This document shows, piece by piece, positions 35,137 through 45,600 of a DNA stretch of 64,000 bases. Source of the stretch: Manihot esculenta (lineage: Eukaryota > Streptophyta > Magnoliopsida > Malpighiales > Euphorbiaceae); NCBI RefSeq assembly GCF_001659605.2, contig NC_035162.2:11861248-11925247 (forward strand), read 5' to 3'. Both the position numbers and the translations under genes were made by a program. The notes under the pieces were generated by a model. The model had not been told where the DNA came from. It saw only the letters and a program-made list of their open reading frames with translations, and did not search any database. Within the stretch, counting starts at the first letter, position 1. Each line of letters starts with the position of its first letter.

Positions 35137-37431
35137 TGTAATACCCGGCTAGATTAGGCATCGGAATTCCTACCGCCCGGGGGAATTCGAGGATGTCAGA
35201 GGTATCTCGAGGGTAAGAGAAAGGTTTTCTTAAATGTTTTAAGTGTTTGAAGGTTTTAAAGAGAGAAAGGATTGAGTTTTGAAGAGAAAAGGCCAAGGAG
35301 GCATTTTGCCATGTTCGGCCGCCGAAGGTAAAGTTCGGCCGCCGAAAATGCCCAAGATTCGGCCCCAGAAAGTCTGAGTTCGGCCGCCGAACGTTGCATG
35401 GTTTTGCCTACGATTCGGCTGCCGAAGCTGAGGCGGTTGATCATCTATAAAGGGCACCGAGTCCAGAAAAAAGGAGGAGGATTCTTCTCTCTTTCTGGCC
35501 TAGGTGAGTTCTTGATCTCCTTGGATTGTTTTCATGGTTTTTCATCAAGTCTTTCAAAGTTAAACAAGTTTTAAGTAAGTTTTATGTGTTTTTGAAAAGG
35601 TGTGAAAGCTTGGAGGAGTTTGGAGCTTGGATCTCCATATCTTCGAGTTTGGATCACACCAGCCTTTGTTCTTCAAGAGGTAAGTGGAGATCCTTGGTTT
35701 TTATATTGTTTTCGATGAGTTTTATGAAGGGAAGGGGAGTTAATGCTTGAGTTTGCATGAGTTGTGCATATTAGGGTTTATGGACCCTTTATGCTTTATG
35801 TTTGCTTGCTGAGCTTGTTTGTTGGAGTTAAAGTTGTCTTAAGCTCCTATATGCTTGTTGTTTTGAGATATGGATGAGTTAGAGAGGTTGGATGCATGTT
35901 GGGAAGGATTGGAAGGTGTGGGAGGCATGTTTATGCACGAAGCTGAGTTCTGGATGAACTCAGGTTCGGCAGCTGAAGGAGGATTCGACCGCCGAACATA
36001 CCCGACTTTCGTCTCTGGAGGAGACATTCGGCCGCCGAAGGTGCTGCCGAAGGTGCCCTGTCCAACCTTCCTTTGCTTGTTTTGCATGCATATTTTGAGG
36101 TGTTCTAGAGGAATTTTGGGGAGTTGTTTATCAGTTGCATAGAGTATGTTTGGTGCCTCATTTGCATCCTCCATTATAGGATTGGACCCGAGGAACCGAG
36201 GTGTTTAGCAGTCGTAGCTGCTTCAGAGTTAGAGGTAGCCCAGAGTTAGCCAAGCAGTGGCTACAGGTGAGTGGAACTAAAACTTCATATTTTACTTGAG
36301 AAATGACACGTTTCTAGCATAATTCATGCATCATAAAATGACATGTTATGTATTAGGTTATGTTGCATTAGAATCCACGAATATGATGCATTGCATAAGA
36401 TGATATTTGTATGGATGAATGTTGGATGATCCTTAGCCCTTGATATAAGCAGAGATACTATGAGATCAGATGAGATATGGCATGAGATAGCCTTACCAGG
36501 TCGCTCCTGGATAGTCCAGGTCGCTCCTGGATAGTCCAGGTCGCTCCTGGTACTATGAGTTAGACAGATAGCCTGTCAGAACAGAGATAAGAGAAGTCCA
36601 GGTGATGACCTAGTCTCCTTGGCACAGTGGGACATGTTCTGATATGAGACAGATAAGAGAAGTCCAGGTGATGACCTAGTCTCCTTGGCACAGCAGGACA
36701 TATTATGACATGTAGTAGAGGGCTATTGGTGACAAGTTCATCCGTGAGATGCTATGTTTGTGATGTGATGCATTCCATGAGAGCATGTAATGAATGAACT
36801 GTTTTATTGTTCCTACTCACTGGGCTATAGAGCTCATCCCACTCCCTTAACCCCAGTTTTGCAGGTTCTGAGATAGCTATGGGAAATCAGAGTCAGCAAG
36901 AGTAAAGAAAGATATGCATGAATGTATGTTTGTAATAGCGTAGTGGACATGATGTAAATAAAAGATTAGTTGTAATGTAATGTATAGACATGTACTGTCA
37001 TACTAGATAGACTTGTGCTTTTCCTAATGTCTTTGCTTTAGTGTGATGTATGATTAATCCCTTGTACATGAATCCTGTTTTACGTTTCTTGATGAGAAAT
37101 GTGTGTATCAGGCTTAATGTATGGCTTTGATGAGATACCAGTGGATTGTGTTACAGATTCAAAGGGTTTCAATCCCTTAACCCACAGCAGATAGTAGTCA
37201 CTGGTATAGGCCCTGAGGGCAATTTCAAATTGGCATATCTGAGTAGCAGTAGTTAAGCCTGGAGAGTTTTACAGGATTGTTGAGTATTTTTTATCATGTA
37301 TGGGATTTATCAGGTACACAGAGAGTATAGTCGGCTTGCTACGGGTCCCGGCGGCCATAAGCCGATCTGGATCCTAGTGCCAGTGATGGTTCGGACCGTT
37401 ACAGAGGGGTACCGGTTTCCGGGCTGTTACA
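35137..37431 (+). repeat. 3' LTR of the degenerate Tekay-like element
   Basis: 2,295 bp, TGTAATACCCGGCTAG...GGGCTGTTACA, uninterrupted. It contains TATAAA at 35446, donor-like AAGAG|GTAAGT at 35680, palindrome clusters near 35313-35430 and 35963-36055, and three AGGTCGCTCCTGG units at about 36498-36550 where the 5' LTR has two. Confidence 0.9.
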
Positions 37432-37437
37432 TACACA

Positions 37438-37791
37438 TTTATCAATCATTTATACATTTTGTATATATACACTTATCAACTTCAACAGAGATAAAATTAT
37501 CATTCAACAAAACTTAATCAAATTTCTCATGCCACTGTTTGGGAGCTTGTTTTAAACCATATAATGATCTAAGAAGTTTGCAGACTTTATTTTCTTGACC
37601 AGAAACAGTACAATTATTAGGTTGAACCATATAAATTTCTTCTTCCAAGTCTCCATTTAAAACTGTTTTAATATCCATTTGATAAATAACAAGTTTATGC
37701 TTAAAACCTAAAGCAATTAATACTTTAATAGAAGAAATTCTGTCTCAGGAAGCTAAAACAAGTTTATGTATAGAAGCTAAAGCAAACTTAT
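37438..37791 (-). pseudogene. Copia pol fragment: reverse transcriptase
   Basis: The minus-strand reading includes IYQMDIKTVLNGDLEEEIYM, QENKVCKLLRSLYGLK and QAPKQWHEKFD, classic plant copia RT blocks. It is bounded by two Tekay-like insertions. Confidence 0.88.
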
Positions 37792-39554
37792 TGTAATACC
37801 CGGCTAGATTTCGGTATCGGAATTCCTACCGTCCGGTGGAATCTCGGATGTCGGAGACCTCTAGAAGGGTAAAACCATGTTTTCATGAAATGTTTTAATG
37901 TTTTTGATGATTTTAAGTAAAGAGAAAATGAGTTTTGAACAATGTGGCTTGTAAATGTATGTTTGATGTGTTGTAGTTGGGGTTTAAGGTAGTTTGAGAC
38001 CCCTAGGAGCTTGTATGCATGTTTTGGTTGAGCTAAATGCATGATGGTATGAGTTTGGAGGCATTTGTGCATGTTTGAACCAAGTTTCTGCCCTTCGGGA
38101 GAAACCAGGTTCGGCAGCTGAAAGGGCTTTCGGCCGCCGAACCCTCTTGTGGGAGCAGCCTTCGGCTGCCGAAGCTTGCCCCCGAAAGAGGACTTTCGCC
38201 TCTGTCTGGGAGTTTCGGCCGCCGAAAGTGCCGCCGAACATGCATGAGTTTCGCCTCTGTTTGGGAGTTTCGGCCGCCGAAGGTGCCGCCGAACCTGCCT
38301 GACTTTCGGCTCTGGAGGGACTTTCGGCCGCCGAACCTGCCGCCGAAAGTGCCCTGTCCAACCTTCCTTTGCATGTTGTTGCATGATTGTTTTGAGGTGT
38401 TTTAGGCGGTTTTTGGGGGATGTTTTTAGAGTTATGTTCTAGTTGTTTGGTCCCTCATTTGAGTCTACCTGTGTAGGTTCAGACCCGAGGAACCGAGGAC
38501 CCCAGCAGTGAGTTAGCTGCAGCAGTCTTTGTCAGAGCTAGCCAAGAGGTGAGTAGAATAAACCTTTACGATTTAAAGCAAATAAATTATAAGGTTTTGA
38601 GCATGTTCATGCATCATGAATGCCATGTGATGAATTAGGTTGTTTGCATTAGAAATCACGAATATGTTGCATTGCATTTATGATGTTGATGTGGATTGGT
38701 TATTGGATGATCCTTTAGTCCTCATATGGTATGATGATGTTACGGCATGATATGGTATGGAAGTCCAGGTTGTACCCATTCTACGTCCCTGGCACTATGT
38801 AAGAGAAAGTCCAGGTTGTACCCATTCTACGTCCCTGGCACATTGGAATGTTATGATATGTTATGTTAAGAGAAAGACCGGTTGTACGCATTCTACGTCC
38901 CGGCACTTTGGAATGTAGAGGACTATTGGTGACAATACCATCCGAGATGTGGTTTGTTGTGATGTGTTGCATTACATGATGGCATGAGATTTTTAAATGT
39001 TGTTTTCTATTATTCTGCTCACTGGGCTCTAGTAGCTCACCCCTTTTCCCTAATCCCCCAGGATTGCAGGTACGGGCTAGACAGAGAAGTCAAGAAAAGT
39101 AAAGTTTTGTAATTGTAATAGTTAGAAAGTGGACATGATAAATTGTAAGATGATGTATAACTGAATAGTTATGTTATGTATAATGATATTGAGGATTAGA
39201 AGTTGTGCTTGACCCTACAGATGTTATAATCCCTTTTTATTACATGATCTTATGTTTATTGATGACTATGTTAGCCAACTCAACACATGTTATGCCACCC
39301 ATTGGGGGCATTGATGAGATCCCATAGAGGGGTCAAGTTTATGATGATGATTATGTTCAGTGCATGCACAGATTGAGTTTGGCGTATGATAGAATGTATG
39401 AAAGAAAAGTTTTAATTTTTTTTGTGTATGTTGTTGATCATGTATGGAATTAAACAGGTTTACAGGTTGCATGTCAGGCTTGCTACGGGTTCCGGCGGCC
39501 TTAAGCCAACCTGGATCCTAGCGCCGGTAGCGGTCCAATTTTTGGGTCGTTATA
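37792..39554 (+). mobile_element. Solo LTR, Tekay-like family (in copia RT)
   Basis: Starts TGTAATACCCGGCTAG, ends GGGTCGTTATA (degraded GTTACA), with target duplication CTTAT (37787-37791 and 39555-39559). At 1,763 bp it is shorter than its relatives: cluster 1, the TATA box and the first donor are missing. Cluster 2 (about 38107-38350) and three CCAGGTTGTACCC units (about 38763-38905) remain. Confidence 0.9.
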
Positions 39555-39559
39555 CTTAT

Positions 39560-40196
39560 GAACTTGAGTTTATAGGTTTCAGCATAACTTATAAATATGC
39601 AATCAAAAGTTTTTGAACCTATTTTTCATTTCTTAGGATCAGGAAGATTTGCTTTAGCAAGACACCCTCACACTTTTAAATATTTTAAGTTAGGTGTATA
39701 ACATTTCCAAAGTTCATAAGGTGTTTTATCAGTTTTCTTATAGGGTATCCTATTTTGTAGATAACAAGTAGATAATAAAACTTCCCCCAAAAGTTATTAG
39801 GTGAGAAATAACTTATTAATAACACATTCATCATTTCTTTTAATATTCTAATTTTTCTTTCCACTACTCCATTGGATTCAAGTGAATAGAGTAAAGTAAA
39901 TTCATGAGTTATTCCTTCTTTTTTCACAAAAGTCATTAAGAAATATATTCTCCGCCTCTATCTGATCTATTTTTTTTTATTTTAATTTTCCTCTTTAATT
40001 GATTCTCTACTCCAACTTTACACAATTGAAATATGTCAAATTATTCATCTTTGTTTCTAAGAAAATATACTTTAGTATATCTAGAATAGTTATCAATAAA
40101 AGTTACATAATATTTTTTACCACCTCTAGTAATGGTTTGTTTTAAATCTCCTAAGACTGTGTGTATTAAATTAAGCAATTCAGATTCTCTATGTGT
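39560..40196 (-). pseudogene. Copia pol fragment: integrase core
   Basis: The minus-strand reading gives SDRGGEYISNDF (second catalytic Asp region), then NGVVERKIRILKEM in place of the usual NGVVERKNR, the catalytic Glu region. Stops and frameshifts are present. Confidence 0.85.
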
Positions 40197-42409
40197 TGTA
40201 ATACCCGGCTAGAATCCGGCACCGGAATTCCTATTATCTGGCGGAATCCGGGGTGTTGGGATTCTATCTAAGGGTAGGAGTTATGTGTTACTAAGGGTTA
40301 TGATGTGTTTATATGTTTTAAGGTTAAGGGAAGTGAGTTTTGAGTTGAAATGACCTAAGGCGGTTGAGCCAAGTTCGGCCGCCGAAAGTAAGTTCGGCCG
40401 CCGAAAGTAAGTTCGGCCGCCGAAAGTAAGTTCGGCCGCCGAAAGTGTTTGGCTTCCGAAGGGAAGTTCGGCCCCCGAATGTTGCATGGTCTTGCATGTC
40501 ATTGGGCAGCCGACGATGAGTTGGCCAGCCAAGCTGAGTCATGGCTTTTGACAGATGTTGGCCTCAGATTCTTGCCATGAATTAGCCACGTCTTCTATGA
40601 CTCATCTGCAAGTGTTTTGAGCAGCTCATGCAGGAGTTTGCTCATTCACCAAGTTTTGAAGGGTTTGAAGCAAAAAGTGAGTTTGAGAGAGTTTGAGAGT
40701 GTGAGAAGAGGTGATTCGTTTTCCCTTGTTCAGAGTGTTTAGCTTCTTGCTACAGGAGGTAAGTGATGCACTTGAACATGTGTATATGTTTCTGAGTTTA
40801 TGGGGATAAAGGAAGGAGATGCATGCTTAGGGTATTAATGGTAGTTTTAAAGAATTATGCAAGGCTACATGTTTATGTGTTATGTTTGTTTTGTTGTTTG
40901 GGGTTATTAGCTAGTTTAGGACCCCTGTGATCATATACATGAGTATATGTATGTTGAGGAGGTGAAGTTTGCATGGTTTGAGAAGTTGAAGGAAAGAAGG
41001 AGATGGTTTGCCGTTGAAACTGAGTTCTGGATGAACTCAGGTTCGGCAGCCGAAAGTTCATTCGGCCGCCGAACCTCTTGCATGGTGACTTGGTTGCCAC
41101 AGCTTGCCCCGAGTGTTTTTGCATGTTCGGCTCTGTTTGGGGGATTCGGCCGCCGAAGGTGCCGCCGAAGGTGCTTGAGTTTCGTCTCTGGAGAGGACAT
41201 TCGGCCGCCGAATCTGCAGCCGAAAGTGTTCTGTCCAGCTTTTCTTTTGCATGCTTTGCATGGCTAGTTAAGTGAGTTTCAGAGGATTCTTGGGGAGTTT
41301 AATAGAGGTATTGATAAGTTAGTTTGGTCCCTCATTTGAGTCCATCTGTATAGGTACAGACCAGACGAACCAGAGAGAGCAGCAGTGAGTACTGCTCCAG
41401 AGTTTCAGAGCCTGCAGAGTCAGTCAGTCCAGAGCCAGAGGTGAGTGGAACTAAACTTATAACTTTTAATTGAACCACAAACTGCTTTTAGCATATCTCA
41501 TGCATCATGTTTATGCCATAGGTTGTTTACATTAGTATTCACGAATATGTTGCATTGCATTGTTATTTGATGATGTGAGTAAATGCTGAATGATCCAATA
41601 GTCACAGACAGGAAGACCAGGAGCCTTTGACTACGCCCTGGCACGTATAGCAAAGACCAGGAGCCTTTGACTACGCCCTGGCAGGTATATAGCAAAGTCC
41701 AGGAGCCTTTGACTACGCCCTGGCAATGGTAAGTTTACAGGTGTTATATACACATATACATATATGACAGGAAGACCAGGTGCTCGATTCTACGCCCTGG
41801 CACAGAGTTACTGGGACTATGTGGTGACAGGTTTACTCTTGATGTGGCTTGTCTGTGATATGGTGCATTCCATGAGATCATATTTTACTGAGATGTTTTA
41901 CTGTTCTACTCACTGGGCTATAGAGCTCATCCCACTCCCTTAACCCCAGTTTTGCAGGTTCAGTATTCAGTGTACAGTGTACAGGAAGGGACAGTCCAGC
42001 AGAGTACAGAAAAAGTAAAGAGATCTGTAATAGCTTAGAGTGGACATGTAATATTAAAGAGATGTAATAGTTGTTGCTTGACCTAGTGATGTATGTGTTG
42101 TACATGATCTGTATATGTATATATGTTTTCCTGCATGTGAAAACCAGGCTTAACAGGTATGAGTTACCCATCTAGAGCAAGCTCTAGTCAGGGATACAGA
42201 GTACAGAGTACATGAGTATAGAGTACAGAGATAGTGCATGCACAGGTTAAGCCTTGGTTCAGAAAAGAGTTTTATTTTCACTGAAAATGTATGATCATGT
42301 ATGAGGTTTACAGGTACACAGAGAGTATAGCAGGCTTGCTACGGGTTCTGGCGGCCTTAAGCCGACCTGAATCCTAGCGCCGGTGACGGTCCTTTTTGGG
42401 GTCGTTACA
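40197..42409 (+). repeat. 5' LTR of the intact Tekay-like element
   Basis: 2,213 bp, TGTAATACCCGGCTAG...GGGTCGTTACA. Four tandem 19-bp units TTCGGCCGCCGAAAGTAAG lie at about 40374-40445. Donor-like GAG|GTAAGT is at 40759, cluster 2 at about 41040-41228, an exon-like block at 41354-41440 ending at GTGAGT, three GACCAGGAGCC units at 41612-41725 plus a fourth at 41774, and a pyrimidine-rich acceptor at 41928-41949. The TATAAA seen in relatives is not at the matching place. Confidence 0.93.
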
Positions 42410-42412
42410 GAT

Positions 42413-42424
42413 TGGTATCAGAGC
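42413..42424 (+). other. Primer binding site (initiator tRNA-Met)
   Basis: TGGTATCAGAGC three bases past the 5' LTR end. Confidence 0.93.
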
Positions 42425-42630
42425 CCTAGGTTCACATGATCGGACCTATAGAGACAGTGTTGGGCTCAGACAGGTTAGAAGTGGTCAAGCACAATAGGAA
42501 ATCATGTCCACTAGGATAGGGTCTTGAGTCCTATCTGCTATGATATGTTATGAGTGTTGTATGTGTATGTTTGATATGTGATGTTTATGTGCTAAAGTGG
42601 TATGTTATATGTTGTGTTTCCAGAGTAAAG

Positions 42631-45600
42631 ATGCGAGGAACTCGTCGATCAGCTCGATTGACTGGAGTCCCACCAGAGAATGAGAGACCAGCTGCTCGTC
42701 CTCCTGCATTGCCAAGGGCAAGGTCTCAGAGATCTAGCAGGGAAGGTACGTCAATAGACCCTAGAAGGTCTGTCGACGAGAGCAGAAGAGGAACAGTTAG
42801 GGGAGGAAGATTAGAGGAAAGGAGGGAAGCGATGGAGATTGATCCGTCTAGAGATGACAGCATGGGTATAGGCAGTTTTGAGGAAGGTATGGGAGAGTCG
42901 CAGGGAGGTGCTCAGGCCTCAGATTTTGGCTATCCATCCTTGTTTCAGGAGCCAGAGTATCCGATGGAGGGGATGTCGGAGTACTCTCGATTTGACCCAT
43001 ATCCTACATACATGCCATATATGCCATATCCTCACTATTACCCATCATATCCACCATATCCTATGTATCCATCTTCCCCTATACATCCAAGTGCAGCACA
43101 CCTAGAGCCAAATGAACCAAATGAACCAGTACTACCACCAGAACTAGTAGCCCCTGTTGTTGACAGACATGAACCTAGCTCCTCTGGAGGTAAAGTCCAA
43201 ATGACGGAGTACTTGAAATTGGATGCTCCTAAATACAACACGGGAGATGATCCATTTGATTACCTCAGAGCAGTTAGAATGATAACCAGTGAGTTGGGAG
43301 CAGATGATAGGAGAGCCATTGAGATGGCAGGTTTCACAATAAAATGCAAGAAAGCCAGAGAATGGTTTAAGAATTATGTGGAGCCTAGAATGGACAGCAT
43401 GTCATGGGGAGAGTTCGCCAATGAGTTTGCAGGGTGGGCTTTTCCTGACAGTTCGAGGGAGATGAAAGTAATTGAATTTGAACAGTTGCGACAGACAGAT
43501 GAAATGAGTGTTGATGAATTCACAGATAAGTTCCTGGATCTGCTTCAGTACGTGGGTCAAGCCTATGATACTGATCAGAAGAAAGCAAGAAGATATACCA
43601 TGAGACTTCATCCCAGGTATTCTTCTTTGATCCTTCCAGCTGAGAAGGAGAGTTTTCATTCTATTATAGACGCAGCCAGAAAAATGGAAGCTAGTGCCAA
43701 TATTCAGAAACAGTCAAGGGCACAAGTTTCGGGTTCTAAGGCCCCCAGTTCAGGTTCTACAGGCAGTAAAAGATGGGATAGAGCGAGAGGAACAAGGAAA
43801 GGGTTCTGGAGTAAAGTCAAGTCAGGTCTGGGAATAGGTAGTGGCTCAAGCTCTGGCACAGCTCCAGTCTGCAGACGATGCGGAAAACTACATGGAGGAG
43901 TTTGTCGGTTGGGATCTACAGCTTGTTTTCGATGTGGACAGGAAGGGCATATTGCTCGGGATTGTCCGCAGATGACCTTTGCACCATCCCAGCAGATGAG
44001 TTCAGGCAGTGTGGTACAGCCAGTTGTACGGCCAGTAGCTCCAGTCATGCCTCAGACTAGTGGCAGAGGTAGAGGTAGAGGGGTAGCCTCTACTTCAGCA
44101 GCAGGTTCCCGAGGTGGAAATCCGGTAGCCCCAGCACGGATTTTCACAGTGACACAAGAGGAGGCTAACATGTCGAACACAGTGGTGTCAGGTAATCTCA
44201 TCATTGGGTGTTCAGATGTGTATGCTTTGATGGACCCCGGTGCTTCTCATTCCTTTATTGCTTCGAGAGCCATAGAGCGATTGGGTTTGATCAGTTCTGA
44301 GTTAGAGTATCCTCTCTGGGTCAGTGGACCTAGATGTGACCCATCAGTGGCAGTGTCAGTCTGTCGTTTCAGTCCAGTATTCATAGAGGGTAGATGCCTT
44401 CCAGCTGACCTTGTGGTTCTAGACTTGACAGATTTTGATGTCATTCTAGGGATGGATTGGCTATCTGCATATAGTGCTACGTTGGACTGTCGAGAGAAGC
44501 TAGTGAGTCTCAGAGACCAGGATGGGTCAGAGTGTGTCTTCAGAGGAGACAGGAGAGGTACACCCAGAGGTATGATTTCAGCCCTTCAGGCTCGTCGTTT
44601 GCTTAGGAGGGGTTGTCAGGGGTTCCTAGCTCATGTGAGAGAGCTAGATAGTCAGGTGAGGGAACCAGCCACAGTACCAGTAGTTCGAGAGTTTCTCGAT
44701 GTGTTCCCAGACGATTTACCAGGACTACCACCTGATAGGGAGATAGGGTTTGAAATTGAATTACTGCCAGGTATCAGACCTATCTCTATTCCTCCCTACA
44801 GGATGGCGCCAGCTGAGTTAACAGAGTTGAAAGCACAGTTGCAGGACTTGGTAGATAAGGGTTTCATCCGCCCTAGTACCTCACCTTGGGGTGCTCCAGT
44901 GCTTTTTGTCAGAAAGAAGGATGGATCCCTTAGACTTTGTATCGACTACAGACAGTTGAACAAGGTCACTATCAAGAATAGGTATCCTTTACCTCGGATT
45001 GATGATCTATTTGACCAGCTAGCTGGAGCAAGTTGTTTCTCGAAAATAGATCTGAGATCTGGGTATCATCAGTTGAGAGTCAGAGAGGCAGATGTGCCTA
45101 AGACAGCTTTCCGGACCAGATATGGGCATTATGAGTTCTTAGTGATGCCGTTCGGGTTGACTAACGCCCCTGCAGCATTTATGGATCTCATGAACAGGGT
45201 ATTCAGTGAGTTTCTGGATCACTTTGTCATTGTGTTTATCGATGATATCTTAGTGTATTCCAGAGATGCAGAGGAGCATGCCCAGCATCTGAGGATAATT
45301 TTGCAGACACTGAGAGAGCATGGTTTATATGCCAAGTTCTCGAAGTGTGAGTTTTGGTTACGGAGCATTTCCTTCTTGGGACATGTAGTATCAGCAGAGG
45401 GTATTGAGGTAGACCCCAAGAAGATAGAGGCTGTAGCTAACTGGCCCAGACCCACTACAGTGACTGAGATTAAAAGCTTTCTGGGACTGGCAGGTTACTA
45501 CAGGAGGTTCGTTCAGAACTTCTCAAAGATAGCAGCTCCTAGGACCAAATTGACTCAGAAGAACCAGAAATTTATCTGGTCAGACCAGTGTGAAGAGAGC

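Larger units (their letters stand above)
23483..37431 (+). mobile_element. Degenerate full-structure Tekay-like Ty3 retrotransposon with three nested solo LTRs
   Basis: The 5' LTR is 23483-28015 (interrupted), the PBS 28019-28030, a degenerate interior to about 35122, a polypurine tract 35123-35136 and the 3' LTR 35137-37431. TACACA is present on both sides (23477-23482 and 37432-37437). It inserted into copia pol. Removing nested pieces (2,285, 2,160 and 515 bp) leaves about 9 kb. Gag is partly readable, pol is mostly lost, so it could only have moved in trans. Confidence 0.88.

Noticed and set aside
40374..40445. CRISPR-like regular short repeats
   Set aside because: The repeats are 19-bp direct tandem units without unique spacers, in a plant LTR.
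42550..42630. Upstream in-frame start for the gag-pol frame
   Set aside because: The extra 27 residues are hydrophobic, cross an acceptor-like site and lie upstream of the start shared with the sister element, so ATG 42631 was preferred.
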